DNA of 64,000 bases from Melioribacteraceae bacterium (GTDB lineage: Bacteria; Bacteroidota; Ignavibacteria; Ignavibacteriales; Melioribacteraceae): NCBI GenBank assembly GCA_016927595.1, contig JAFGMI010000012.1, positions 62,001-126,000 of the forward strand, written 5' to 3'. Shown piece after piece: positions 10,674-19,033 of the stretch; the first letter of the stretch is position 1, and each line of letters starts with the position of its first letter. The position numbers and the translations under genes were made by a program. Below the pieces are notes generated by a model. It ran no database searches. It saw only the letters and a program-made list of their open reading frames with translations, and was not told the origin of the DNA.

Positions 10674-11332
10674 ATCATAATTTTATAATCAAGCAGATAA
10701 TAAATTATTAAAACATCCGAAGGCAGTATTTGTATATCTTCATTAATTACAACACCAAAAAGCCCGCCAAGCATATTGACCTGCAAATCCCTGAAATCCA
10801 CAGCACCTTCGACCTTAAAACTATGCTCAAACAACTCCACGAAAATACTCATAAATTTAGATAAATTAAACGAGTTGAGATTGTATGAAATAAAAGCATT
10901 TCCGAAAAAATGCGACAGTTTATCTTTATCGGTTGCAGTATTCTGTGAATTATAGAAAATATTTGAAGGAAGGTTAACTAATTTTCGTTTGAATAATTCC
11001 AGGGAAGTTGAAGGAAGCGGAATTTGTACGATTCCTATAACAGGGATCTCAAGCGGCATTGAAAAATATGGCAGTGTTGCAAACGTTAATAATAATAATG
11101 CTTCGGATTTGTTATTACCCGTCATTTTAAGTGATATATTATATAATGAATCAACCAAGTCAAATGGAGTATTATTTTGCTTAAGATCGCTGAAAGAATC
11201 TGATGCAATATATTCAGCAAGTTCGGTCAGCGTATCGTTAAAATGAGCAGTTGAATTTATCTGTGCATTTAGAGAATTAAAGTCTGTAGAGATTAACATA
11301 ACAATGAAGAGAATTCCGAAATTTTTCTTCAT
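10670..11332 (-). CDS. Exported protein with DUF2279/VanZ-like motif, coupled to the NtrC-type regulator
   Basis: A 220-residue protein with an N-terminal signal sequence (hydrophobic 6-16, likely cleavage after LNAQ at 21-24). No named family was recognised at once. Its second half carries DKLSHFFGNAF (137-147), then VELFE (165-169), then DLQVNMLGG (182-190). The same order of short motifs appears in the DUF2279 protein at 52864-53826 (DKVGHFFG, ELFIE, GDALFDVLGS), so a distant relationship is plausible. Hydrophobic stretches around 80-110 and 185-215 suggest membrane association. The stop overlaps the regulator's GTG start, so the two are translated together. Function is unknown; a signalling or envelope role is only a guess from context. 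Confidence 0.6.
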   Translation of the reverse strand: MKKNFGILFIVMLISTDFNSLNAQINSTAHFNDTLTELAEYIASDSFSDLKQNNTPFDLVDSLYNISLKMTGNNKSEALLLLTFATLPYFSMPLEIPVIGIVQIPLPSTSLELFKRKLVNLPSNIFYNSQNTATDKDKLSHFFGNAFISYNLNSFNLSKFMSIFVELFEHSFKVEGAVDFRDLQVNMLGGLFGVVINEDIQILPSDVLIIYYLLDYKIMM

Positions 11333-11346
11333 TGATTCCAGCTTTC

Positions 11347-12846
11347 CTAATTTCTATCATCAACAAGAAATACTAAACCTGCAGCAGCAAACATTGATAT
11401 GCCGCCTAGAACAAGCGCGTAAACAGCCTGATCTGCGAAAAGATTCGTTACAAAGAATCCCAGTATTGCTGCAGCGGTTATTTGGGGAATAACAATGAAA
11501 AAATTAAATATACCCATATAGACACCCATCTTTTCAGCGGGCAGCGAACCGGTTAGTATAGCGTAGGGCATAGCAAGTATTGAAGCCCAAGCAAGACCGA
11601 TTCCAAGTTCGGCTAAAAGTAACAGATTGGGATCCTTTATAACGTAAAATGACAATAAACCAATACCGCCGCAGATCAGACTTATTGCATGAACGACCTT
11701 TCTGCTCGTCTTCTTTGACATCCAGACTAAAAGAAAAGCCATTACTGCTGCAAAACCATTATAAACTGCCATCAAAACGCCAACCCAGTCAGCACCTTCA
11801 TTATAGAGTGCCGAAGTAGTGCTGGTTGCGCCGTAAACATGTCGGGTTACTGCAGGGGTTGTATATATCCACATTGCAAATAAAGCAAACCATGAAAAGA
11901 ATTGAACGTATGACAGTTGAATCATTGTTTTTGGCATATTGTAGAGATCATTCATTATAATTACCATTCCGCTCGCATTTTTACTCAAACCGGTAAAAAA
12001 GCCAGCTAGAATCTGAAGAACACCAAATAGGGCAATTCCGCCAAATAATACTCCGAGTCCGTAATCGATATAAATTAAAAAATAAAACAAAAGGAATAAT
12101 AAAATGCCTGCAAGTGTCCATATAATACCATTTCTGTATAATTTTGCTGAAGGTACAAGTGATTTAGCATCTGAATCAATATTAGAGGTTTGATGTTTAC
12201 TTCGGGCAAAATCGGCTAATTGCTTAGGTGAATATTCTTTTGTACTTGTCACTGTCCATAAAACAGCAAGCAAGAATACAAATCCGCCAATGTAGAATGA
12301 AAATTTAACCGAGTCGGGGATTTCTCCTTCCGGGGCAACATTGCTTATTCCGAACCAGTTAGTCATTACGTAAGGGAGAGCTGATGCAACAATTGCTCCG
12401 GTTCCTATAAAAAAACTCTGCATCGAAAATCCGATGGTACGTTGTTCTGATGGGAGCATATCGCCTACAAACGCTCTGAAAGGTTCCATCGAAATGTTGA
12501 TTGAAGCATCCATTATCCATAACATACCAGCCGCGAACCAGAGTACAGGGGAATTGGGCATAATCAGCAAAGCTGCTGAAGCCAGTATAGCACCAACAAG
12601 GAAGTAAGGACGTCTTCGTCCCAACCGGTTCCAGGTTCTGTCGCTCATATGACCTATAATCGGCTGAACGATAAGACCTGTGATCGGAGCTGCAATCCAG
12701 AGAATCGGAATCTCATTAATATCGGCACCGAGTGTTTCAAATATTCTGCTTACATTTGCATTTTGAAGTGCGAATCCGAATTGTATGCCTAAAAAACCGA
12801 AACTCATATTCCAGATCTGCCAGAAACTTAAACGGGGTTTAGTCAT
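11347..12846 (-). CDS. MFS transporter, SLC45 (sucrose/maltose symporter-like) family
   Basis: A 499-residue integral membrane protein with about twelve hydrophobic helices. Between the second and third helices it has GHMSDRTWNRLGRRRPYF, the loop signature of the glycoside-cation symporter/SLC45 branch (eukaryotic sucrose transporters and bacterial maltose-type relatives). The first helix NMSFGFLGIQFGFALQ also fits that branch. It would import a disaccharide with protons. A soluble loop of about 40 residues lies in the middle (around 205-240). It is transcribed away from the PabB-PabC gene across a 135-base divergent region and is followed after 14 bases by the exported DUF2279-like protein. 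The exact sugar cannot be read from sequence, and no glycosidase is nearby. Confidence 0.85.
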   Translation of the reverse strand: MTKPRLSFWQIWNMSFGFLGIQFGFALQNANVSRIFETLGADINEIPILWIAAPITGLIVQPIIGHMSDRTWNRLGRRRPYFLVGAILASAALLIMPNSPVLWFAAGMLWIMDASINISMEPFRAFVGDMLPSEQRTIGFSMQSFFIGTGAIVASALPYVMTNWFGISNVAPEGEIPDSVKFSFYIGGFVFLLAVLWTVTSTKEYSPKQLADFARSKHQTSNIDSDAKSLVPSAKLYRNGIIWTLAGILLFLLFYFLIYIDYGLGVLFGGIALFGVLQILAGFFTGLSKNASGMVIIMNDLYNMPKTMIQLSYVQFFSWFALFAMWIYTTPAVTRHVYGATSTTSALYNEGADWVGVLMAVYNGFAAVMAFLLVWMSKKTSRKVVHAISLICGGIGLLSFYVIKDPNLLLLAELGIGLAWASILAMPYAILTGSLPAEKMGVYMGIFNFFIVIPQITAAAILGFFVTNLFADQAVYALVLGGISMFAAAGLVFLVDDRN

Positions 12847-12981
12847 ATATCTTCCTGGTTATCAATTTATTTCTTTATAAAGATAATAAAAGAGAAGTCA
12901 ATTATTATAAAATATAATACAAAATTCTTCCCTTAATTTAATAGTTTTACTTTGTATTAATTCACAATGCATAACTTGTAA

Positions 12982-14817
12982 ATGAGATTCGATAAAATCC
13001 TGGAAAAGATACTGGCAAGTAAAGGAAATGCTTTCTTCTATACACCAAATCTGTACGATGATTCAAAATCATTCCTTTTCCTGAATCCCATAACTGAAGT
13101 TTCGGTTTCCAATAAAAGTGATCTGAAAAGTTTTTTTGAAGAACTCGATTCTATTAACAGTCCAGCATATGTCATGCTCAAATATGAATTTGGTTTTTTA
13201 CTCGAAGAGAAGCTGAATAGAATGTTGTCTGAAAAGCATGATATACTGGGAGTTCTGCGTAAATTTAATGTAAAAGATTTTGTAACACTGGATTCAGATG
13301 AAATTGAATTCGATTACATGGACTACAAAGAGCATAAAATTGAAAATTTTAAACTGGGTACATCATTTGAAGAATTTAGTGGGAGCGTAAATAAAGTTAA
13401 AAAACACATATCTGAAGGTGACACATATCAGGTGAATTATACAACAGGAGGCACATTTGATTTAAAAGGCGATGTTCATTCATTATTATTCAACCTGATA
13501 TTTAATCAATCCGGGAAATACATAGCTTTGATAAACGATTTCCCTAATCTTATAATATCTGTATCGCCGGAATTATTTTTTGCGAAACAAGGGACTCAAA
13601 TTACAGCCAGACCGATGAAGGGGACAATCAGGAGAGGGAAAAATATTTCTGAGGACTTAGCAAACAAAGAAGAACTGAAGGAGAGCGAAAAGGATAGAGC
13701 TGAAAATATAATGATAGTGGATTTACTTCGAAATGATCTGGGAAGGATTTCGGAATTTGAAACAGTGAATACTGAATTAAAGTATGCAGTTGAAAAATAT
13801 GAATCGGTGTTTCAGCTGACATCAACAATTAATGCAAACCTTAAAACCGACAGTATAGTTGAAGTAATAAGAAATATTTTCCCCTGCGGATCAATAACCG
13901 GCGCGCCTAAAATTCGTACGATGGAAATTATCAATGAAATAGAAAAAAATGATAGGGGTTATTACACAGGGACAATCGGTTTGGTAAAAGAAGATTATGC
14001 AGTATTCAACGTACCGATAAGGACAATCGAAGTGAATTTGGAAACCATGAATGGCAGAATAGGGCTTGGTTCTGGTATTGTCTGGGATAGTGATGTTTCA
14101 GCTGAATACGAGGAAATAAAAACCAAATCTTTATTTCTTACTAACCCCGACCCTTATTTTGAGATTTTTGAAACCATACTTATTGAAAACGGAGAGATTT
14201 TTTTAAGAGATTATCATTTGAACCGATTAAAGGAAGCGGCAGATTATTTCCTTTTTAAATTCGATTCAGAGAAACTCACTGATACCCTCGACCGGATAAT
14301 CGATAAATCCAAAGAGAATAAATTCATCATAAAAATCGGATTGAGTAAATGGGGACGTATATGCTACTCAAAAAGAGAACCTTTAAAACAGGGATATTCA
14401 GAACGAGTAGTATTATCGGATAAAAAAATAAACAGCGGTGACAAATTCCAGTATTTTAAGACAACAAACCGAAAGCTATACGATTCTGAATACGAAAAAG
14501 CCCGAAAATCAGGGTTTTATGATTCAATTTTTCTAAATGAGAACGGTGATGTAGCAGAAGGTTCAATTACGAATATAGCAGTATTAAAAGGTGATAAGTA
14601 TTATACACCTCCAGTCGGATCGGGAATACTTAACGGATGTTACAGACAATATTGGCTCGATTCAGGAAATGAACTGATTGAGAAAAAATTGACACTGAAT
14701 GAGGTGATCAACGCTGATAAGCTAATTCTTTTCAACTCTGTCCGTAAAATAATCTTAATTTCAGAATTACACATCGAAAATAAAATTATAAAGTATTTCA
14801 ATGATTTAGATTCATAA
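12982..14817 (+). CDS. pabBC: Aminodeoxychorismate synthase component I fused to aminodeoxychorismate lyase (PabB-PabC)
   Basis: A 611-residue bifunctional protein of the folate pathway. Residues about 120-385 form the chorismate-binding domain, with PMKGT (211-215) whose Lys213 is the PabB-type nucleophile, absent from anthranilate synthase, and GSITGAPK (303-310). Residues about 395-611 are a class IV aminotransferase-like PabC, with the PLP lysine probably Lys493 in YFKTTNR and an EGSITNIAV block. Together they convert chorismate to 4-amino-4-deoxychorismate and then to 4-aminobenzoate. The glutaminase subunit PabA is not in the window. Such fusions are known in several phyla. The ATG at 12982 gives a normal N-terminus. 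Confidence 0.92.
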   Translation: MRFDKILEKILASKGNAFFYTPNLYDDSKSFLFLNPITEVSVSNKSDLKSFFEELDSINSPAYVMLKYEFGFLLEEKLNRMLSEKHDILGVLRKFNVKDFVTLDSDEIEFDYMDYKEHKIENFKLGTSFEEFSGSVNKVKKHISEGDTYQVNYTTGGTFDLKGDVHSLLFNLIFNQSGKYIALINDFPNLIISVSPELFFAKQGTQITARPMKGTIRRGKNISEDLANKEELKESEKDRAENIMIVDLLRNDLGRISEFETVNTELKYAVEKYESVFQLTSTINANLKTDSIVEVIRNIFPCGSITGAPKIRTMEIINEIEKNDRGYYTGTIGLVKEDYAVFNVPIRTIEVNLETMNGRIGLGSGIVWDSDVSAEYEEIKTKSLFLTNPDPYFEIFETILIENGEIFLRDYHLNRLKEAADYFLFKFDSEKLTDTLDRIIDKSKENKFIIKIGLSKWGRICYSKREPLKQGYSERVVLSDKKINSGDKFQYFKTTNRKLYDSEYEKARKSGFYDSIFLNENGDVAEGSITNIAVLKGDKYYTPPVGSGILNGCYRQYWLDSGNELIEKKLTLNEVINADKLILFNSVRKIILISELHIENKIIKYFNDLDS

Positions 14818-14836
14818 ACTAATTGTTAGCAGGTAA

Positions 14837-14869
14837 ATGCTTGAATTAAAGCATCAATTTATTTTTTTT
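14837..14869 (+). terminator. Weak possible terminator after the PabB-PabC gene
   Basis: A six-base-pair hairpin (ATGCTT at 14837-14842 and AAGCAT at 14849-14854, loop of six) is followed seven bases later by eight T residues (14862-14869). The stem is short and AT-rich and the T-run is not immediately adjacent, so this may be chance. It is placed where the transcript would be expected to end before the isoprenoid/PTS operon. Confidence 0.25.
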
Positions 14870-14905
14870 CATATTTTCTTAATACATATTTACTCCGTGT
14901 GAATA

Positions 14906-15949
14906 ATGACACAAACTAAACAGGAAATTTCTAAAAGGAAGCAGGACCATCTCGAAATCTGTCTATCAGAGGATGTTGACTACAGAAAAACAAACGGCTT
15001 TGAGAGGTACGATTTCCCGCATTTCGCAACTACGGAAGTTGTTTATAATGAAATAGATATTAGCACAACTTTTTTCAAACGGAAAATAGACTATCCTTTT
15101 CTGATCTCTTCAATGACAGGAGGTACCGGAAAAGCAAAAGATATTAATTACAGATTGGCTCTTGCTGCAAAAGAATTGAATATTCCGATAGGTGTTGGCA
15201 GTCAGAGACTAACACTTGAAGATGATAAATTCAAGGACTCGTTTGATGTATTAAAGAAATTTTCAGATTCAATACCGGTTTTGAGCAACATTGGTGCCGC
15301 GCAGGTGGCAAAATTAAAAAAACTGGATAGTATTAAAAAAATAACCGATCAGATTAATGCTTCGGCATTAATCATACATTTAAACCCGCTTCAGGAAATC
15401 ATCCAGAAAAATGGTGAGCCGGACTTTTCAGGACTGATAAAAAATATTAAAAGAATAGTAAAGAAAATTGGTATTCCTGTAATTGCCAAAGAAGTTGGTG
15501 CGGGAATAAGTGCGAAAGCTGCCGAATATCTTCTTGAAGCAGGAGTAAAAGGAATTGATGTTGCAGGAGCCGGCGGAACCAGTTGGTCTGCTGTCGAATT
15601 ATTAAGAAATAAGCGGAGTAATGATAGTATTTTCTGGAATTGGGGTTTACCGACTTCTTACTGCATCAGGACGGTAAATGAATTAAGAAAAAAATATAAT
15701 TTCGTATTGATCAGTTCGGGTGGAATAAATTCGGCCGATGAAATTGCAAAATCCGTTGCACTGGGTGCCGACTTAACGGCATCAGCAAAAAAGGTTTTAA
15801 TCATTCTAAATGAAGGCGGAGTTGAAGGCTTAATTGAATATGTTAAAGCGATGTTTGAAGATGTAAAAAAAATAATGTATTTAACGGGTTGTGAATCTCT
15901 TAAAAAACTGAAAAAATTAATTCTTATTCGCAAAGAGGAATTATTTTGA
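14906..15949 (+). CDS. fni: Type 2 isopentenyl-diphosphate delta-isomerase
   Basis: A 347-residue FMN-dependent isomerase interconverting IPP and DMAPP. Diagnostic features are RKQDHLEICL near the N-terminus, SSMTGGTGKA in the middle of the first half, IGVGSQRL, and the phosphate/FMN-binding DVAGAGGTSWS and ISSGGI segments. It is unrelated to the type 1 (Nudix) enzyme. The gene overlaps the polyprenyl synthase by four bases, so substrate balance and prenyl chain assembly are encoded together. The ATG at 14906 gives the normal start of the family. Confidence 0.96.
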   Translation: MTQTKQEISKRKQDHLEICLSEDVDYRKTNGFERYDFPHFATTEVVYNEIDISTTFFKRKIDYPFLISSMTGGTGKAKDINYRLALAAKELNIPIGVGSQRLTLEDDKFKDSFDVLKKFSDSIPVLSNIGAAQVAKLKKLDSIKKITDQINASALIIHLNPLQEIIQKNGEPDFSGLIKNIKRIVKKIGIPVIAKEVGAGISAKAAEYLLEAGVKGIDVAGAGGTSWSAVELLRNKRSNDSIFWNWGLPTSYCIRTVNELRKKYNFVLISSGGINSADEIAKSVALGADLTASAKKVLIILNEGGVEGLIEYVKAMFEDVKKIMYLTGCESLKKLKKLILIRKEELF

Positions 15950-16932
15950 ACAATATTGATCCGTATAAGATTTATTCAAAGCAAAAGAGTATTATAGAAA
16001 AAAGACTTTTCGGTTTACTGAAGGGTAGTAAACCTGATTCGTTATATGAACCTTGCAGATATATACTGCATAGCGGTGGTAAAAGAGTTCGCGCACTGCT
16101 GATTTTACTCAGCGTTAAGGCTGCGGGAGCTCAATATTCAAAAGGTTACAATGCGGCAGTGGCAGTTGAAATACTTCATAACTTTACACTTGTTCATGAT
16201 GATATAATGGATAATGCCGATAAAAGACGTGGCATGCCGACTCTGCATAAAAAATATGATATAAGTACGGCAATTCTCGCGGGCGATAATCTAATTGCTG
16301 TTGCATACATGAACCTTCTGAAAGATGCCGGACCATATGCAGGAAATATTGTTAAGTCTTTTACTAAAGGTATTATTGAAGTTTGCGAAGGTCAGAGCCT
16401 TGATAAAGAGTTCGAACTCAGGAATAATGTTACACTGCAAGAATATCTTATTATGATAAAGAAAAAGACTGCTGCATTGGCTGAAATGTGCTGTTTAATC
16501 GGCGGTCAGATCGGTGGCGGTACAAACAAGCATTTGAGAATGCTTAAAACTTTTGGTAGAAATCTCGGGATTGCGTTCCAGCTGCAGGATGATCTGCTTG
16601 ATATAACAGGAGATGAAACAGAGTTCGGGAAAGTTGTTGGCGGCGATCTGATAGAGGGCAAGAAAACTTATCTCTTTTTAAAAGCTCTTGAGATAGCTGC
16701 AGGTAATAATAAAACAATGCTGCTTGAGGTAATCAAGAAGAATGGTATCAGGAAAAATCAGGTCGGAAAGTATAAAGAATTATACAATAAACTCGATATT
16801 ATAAAATTAACAAAGCAGGAAGTCTTCAGGTATACTCAGAAAGCGGTAAGCGCTGCCCGAAAGATTGAGGATGATGAGGCTCGGCACATGATGATATGGC
16901 TTGCAGAATCACTTGTGGAACGCAGTAAATAA
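15946..16932 (+). CDS. Polyprenyl synthetase (trans-isoprenyl diphosphate synthase)
   Basis: A 328-residue all-helical prenyltransferase that condenses IPP onto an allylic diphosphate. The first aspartate-rich motif is DDIMD (85-89) in LVHDDIMDNADKRRG, and the second is DDLLD in QLQDDLLDITGDE. The G-G-K-R basic site for IPP (44-47) is present. The first motif lacks the two-residue insertion of bacterial type II farnesyl synthases, which suits a geranylgeranyl or longer-chain product, but chain length cannot be fixed from sequence. The start is TTG within the fni stop (TTGA overlap), preceded by AGAGGAA. The last base of its stop is the first base of the HPr gene. Confidence 0.9.
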   Translation: MNNIDPYKIYSKQKSIIEKRLFGLLKGSKPDSLYEPCRYILHSGGKRVRALLILLSVKAAGAQYSKGYNAAVAVEILHNFTLVHDDIMDNADKRRGMPTLHKKYDISTAILAGDNLIAVAYMNLLKDAGPYAGNIVKSFTKGIIEVCEGQSLDKEFELRNNVTLQEYLIMIKKKTAALAEMCCLIGGQIGGGTNKHLRMLKTFGRNLGIAFQLQDDLLDITGDETEFGKVVGGDLIEGKKTYLFLKALEIAAGNNKTMLLEVIKKNGIRKNQVGKYKELYNKLDIIKLTKQEVFRYTQKAVSAARKIEDDEARHMMIWLAESLVERSK

Positions 16933-17198
16933 TGATTGAAGAAAAAGTAAAAATTATAAATAATGCCGGTCTGCATACAAGACCTGCTGCCACTATCGTA
17001 AAAATTGCTGCGAAGTATAAATCGGATTTTTTTATCAACAAGGACGGCATGGAGATAAACGGGAAAAGTATAATAGGAGTAATGACACTTGCTGCAGCCA
17101 AAGGTTCTGCACTTTCATTAAGATTTGACGGTGAGGATGAAGAAGAACAGAGCAAAGAAATTCTGGACTATTTTAAAAGAGGATTTGACGAGTTATAA
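16932..17198 (+). CDS. ptsH: Phosphocarrier protein HPr
   Basis: An 88-residue HPr. The histidine phosphorylated by Enzyme I is exactly His15 in AGLHTRPA, and the regulatory serine is exactly Ser46 in NGKSIIGVM, the site used by HPr kinase/phosphorylase. An hprK gene is present at 61472-62479 in this window. The start codon overlaps the polyprenyl synthase stop by one base and ptsI follows after two bases. No PTS permease (EIIB/EIIC) is nearby. The intact Ser46 argues for a signalling role rather than only sugar uptake. Confidence 0.97.
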   Translation: MIEEKVKIINNAGLHTRPAATIVKIAAKYKSDFFINKDGMEINGKSIIGVMTLAAAKGSALSLRFDGEDEEEQSKEILDYFKRGFDEL

Positions 17199-17200
17199 GA

Positions 17201-18958
17201 ATGAAAAAATCTGAGGATAATATTATAAGGGGAATCGCCGCTGCCCCCGGAATTACCATTGCCAAAGCGTTTCTTTACTCCAAAGAAACTGAATCCATCA
17301 CTGTTGAGGATATAAGCGATATACATGAGGCTAAATCAAATCTAAGTGAAGCACTTGAAAAATCCAAACATGAACTGAGAAAAATCTTCGAGCTGGCAGT
17401 TGATAAACTTGGAGAAAAAAGAGCGGCGATATTTGATGCACAGATAATGATACTTGAGGATCAGATACTTATTAAAAATCTTTTTGAGAGGATTGAAAAA
17501 GAAAAAAAATCACCTGAGTTCATAGTTCACGATGAGATAACAAAATATCAGAATATTATGAATGCTTCCACCGAGTTTTACATGAAGGAACGTTCACAGG
17601 ATATTGAAGATATCAAAAACAGAATCATTCGGAACCTCAAGAAAAAAAAGTGGAAATCCAAGATCAGCAACGATGTTATTGTAATAACAGACACGATAAC
17701 TCCCGCTGACACCGTCTTATTTACAAGAGTTAATGTAAAGGGATATGTAACTAATTTCGGCGGTATCACATCGCACGCTGCTATTGTTGCCAGATCGCTT
17801 AACATACCGGCAGTAGTAGGAGCACACGATGCAACAGCTAAGATTGATTCGGACGATCTGATAATTCTTGACGGATATCATGGTGAAGTAATTGTAAATC
17901 CTTCCGAAGTGCAGCTTGATTTTTATAACGATAAAATAAAACAGCTTAACGATCTTGACAGCGAGCTGCTTAAATTAAAAGATGAAAAAGCAGTTACAAC
18001 AGACGGTTTTACTATAAACGTTTTGGCAAACCTTGATGTTGACGCCGAAATTGAGTTTGTTCTTTCTCATGGAGCTGAAGGTATTGGCTTAATCAGAACT
18101 GAACAGCTTTTTAACGTGTTGGAAAATTTTCCCGACGAAGAAACTCAGTATAGAACGTATAAAGGGCTATCGAATAAGTTTTATCCTAAGCAAATTACGA
18201 TAAGAGCGTTTGATATAGGTGGAGATAAAGTGCTTCCGCTTGATGTCAAAGAACCGAATCCGATGCTCGGATGGAGGGGTATAAGATTTCTTCTCGATCA
18301 TGTAAATTTATTCAAAACTCAGATAAGAGCAATTCTCAGAGCTTCGGTTAATAATAACATCAGATTTATGATCCCGATGGTATCATCGCTTACAGAAGTA
18401 AAGAAAACAAAAGCGCTTATTGAAGTATGCAAGCAGGAATTGGCTCAGGAAAATAAAAAATACTCGGCTTTCGTTGACTTCGGTATAATGGTAGAAGTAC
18501 CGTCTGCAACTCTGCTATTGAGAGAATTCGGAAGGGAAGTGTCGTTTTTCAGTATTGGAACAAACGATCTGATCCAATATCTGCTTGCTGTCGACAGAGG
18601 GAACGATATAATCAGTGATTCGTATGATGAGTTTCATCCGGCGGTAATAAGAGCACTGGAATATATTATGCATCAGGCGAAAGCTACAAATACCCACGTT
18701 AATATTTGCGGTGAGATGGCATCTGACCATTATGCCGTTCCGATTATTGTCGGTCTTGGCTTCAATTCGATAAGCATAAATGCTTCTTCAATTCCTTACA
18801 TAAAAAAAATAATCAGGAGTTTTTCGTACAAGGAATGCAGAGAACTGCTTAAAGAATGTCTGAAATTAGAGACTGAGGAAGAGATTAAATCCAAGATAAA
18901 ATCTTTTTATAACACGCGGCTTAAAGAAGACATCGATGAAATTTTCAAATCGGAATAA
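17201..18958 (+). CDS. ptsI: PTS Enzyme I (phosphoenolpyruvate–protein phosphotransferase)
   Basis: A 585-residue Enzyme I of typical length. The phospho-histidine is His192 in GGITSHAAIVARS. The PEP-binding barrel has IRTEQLFN, a GWRGIRF block, and the active-site cysteine in NICGEMASD near residue 500. It phosphorylates HPr at His15 using PEP. It directly follows ptsH, and with fni and the polyprenyl synthase forms a tight operon with overlaps or gaps of at most two bases. Without visible EII components in the window, its phosphate flux may serve regulation. Confidence 0.96.
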   Translation: MKKSEDNIIRGIAAAPGITIAKAFLYSKETESITVEDISDIHEAKSNLSEALEKSKHELRKIFELAVDKLGEKRAAIFDAQIMILEDQILIKNLFERIEKEKKSPEFIVHDEITKYQNIMNASTEFYMKERSQDIEDIKNRIIRNLKKKKWKSKISNDVIVITDTITPADTVLFTRVNVKGYVTNFGGITSHAAIVARSLNIPAVVGAHDATAKIDSDDLIILDGYHGEVIVNPSEVQLDFYNDKIKQLNDLDSELLKLKDEKAVTTDGFTINVLANLDVDAEIEFVLSHGAEGIGLIRTEQLFNVLENFPDEETQYRTYKGLSNKFYPKQITIRAFDIGGDKVLPLDVKEPNPMLGWRGIRFLLDHVNLFKTQIRAILRASVNNNIRFMIPMVSSLTEVKKTKALIEVCKQELAQENKKYSAFVDFGIMVEVPSATLLLREFGREVSFFSIGTNDLIQYLLAVDRGNDIISDSYDEFHPAVIRALEYIMHQAKATNTHVNICGEMASDHYAVPIIVGLGFNSISINASSIPYIKKIIRSFSYKECRELLKECLKLETEEEIKSKIKSFYNTRLKEDIDEIFKSE

Positions 18959-18978
18959 AATAGTGTCGATTTTTTACA

Positions 18979-19008
18979 TTGTTTATTAGACCTCAGTTAC
19001 TAATTTTG
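18979..19008 (+). promoter_or_regulatory. Candidate Bacteroidetes-type promoter before the protease/Omp85 operon
   Basis: TTG at 18979-18981 is separated by 19 bases from TAATTTTG at 19001-19008, matching the TTTG / TAnnTTTG (-33/-7) pattern described for the primary sigma factor of Bacteroidetes. It lies 25 bases upstream of the ATG at 19034, leaving a short leader. The same spacing recurs before mnmA. Supported by pattern only. Confidence 0.4.
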
Positions 19009-19033
19009 TCCCGACTTATTTACAATAAAATTA

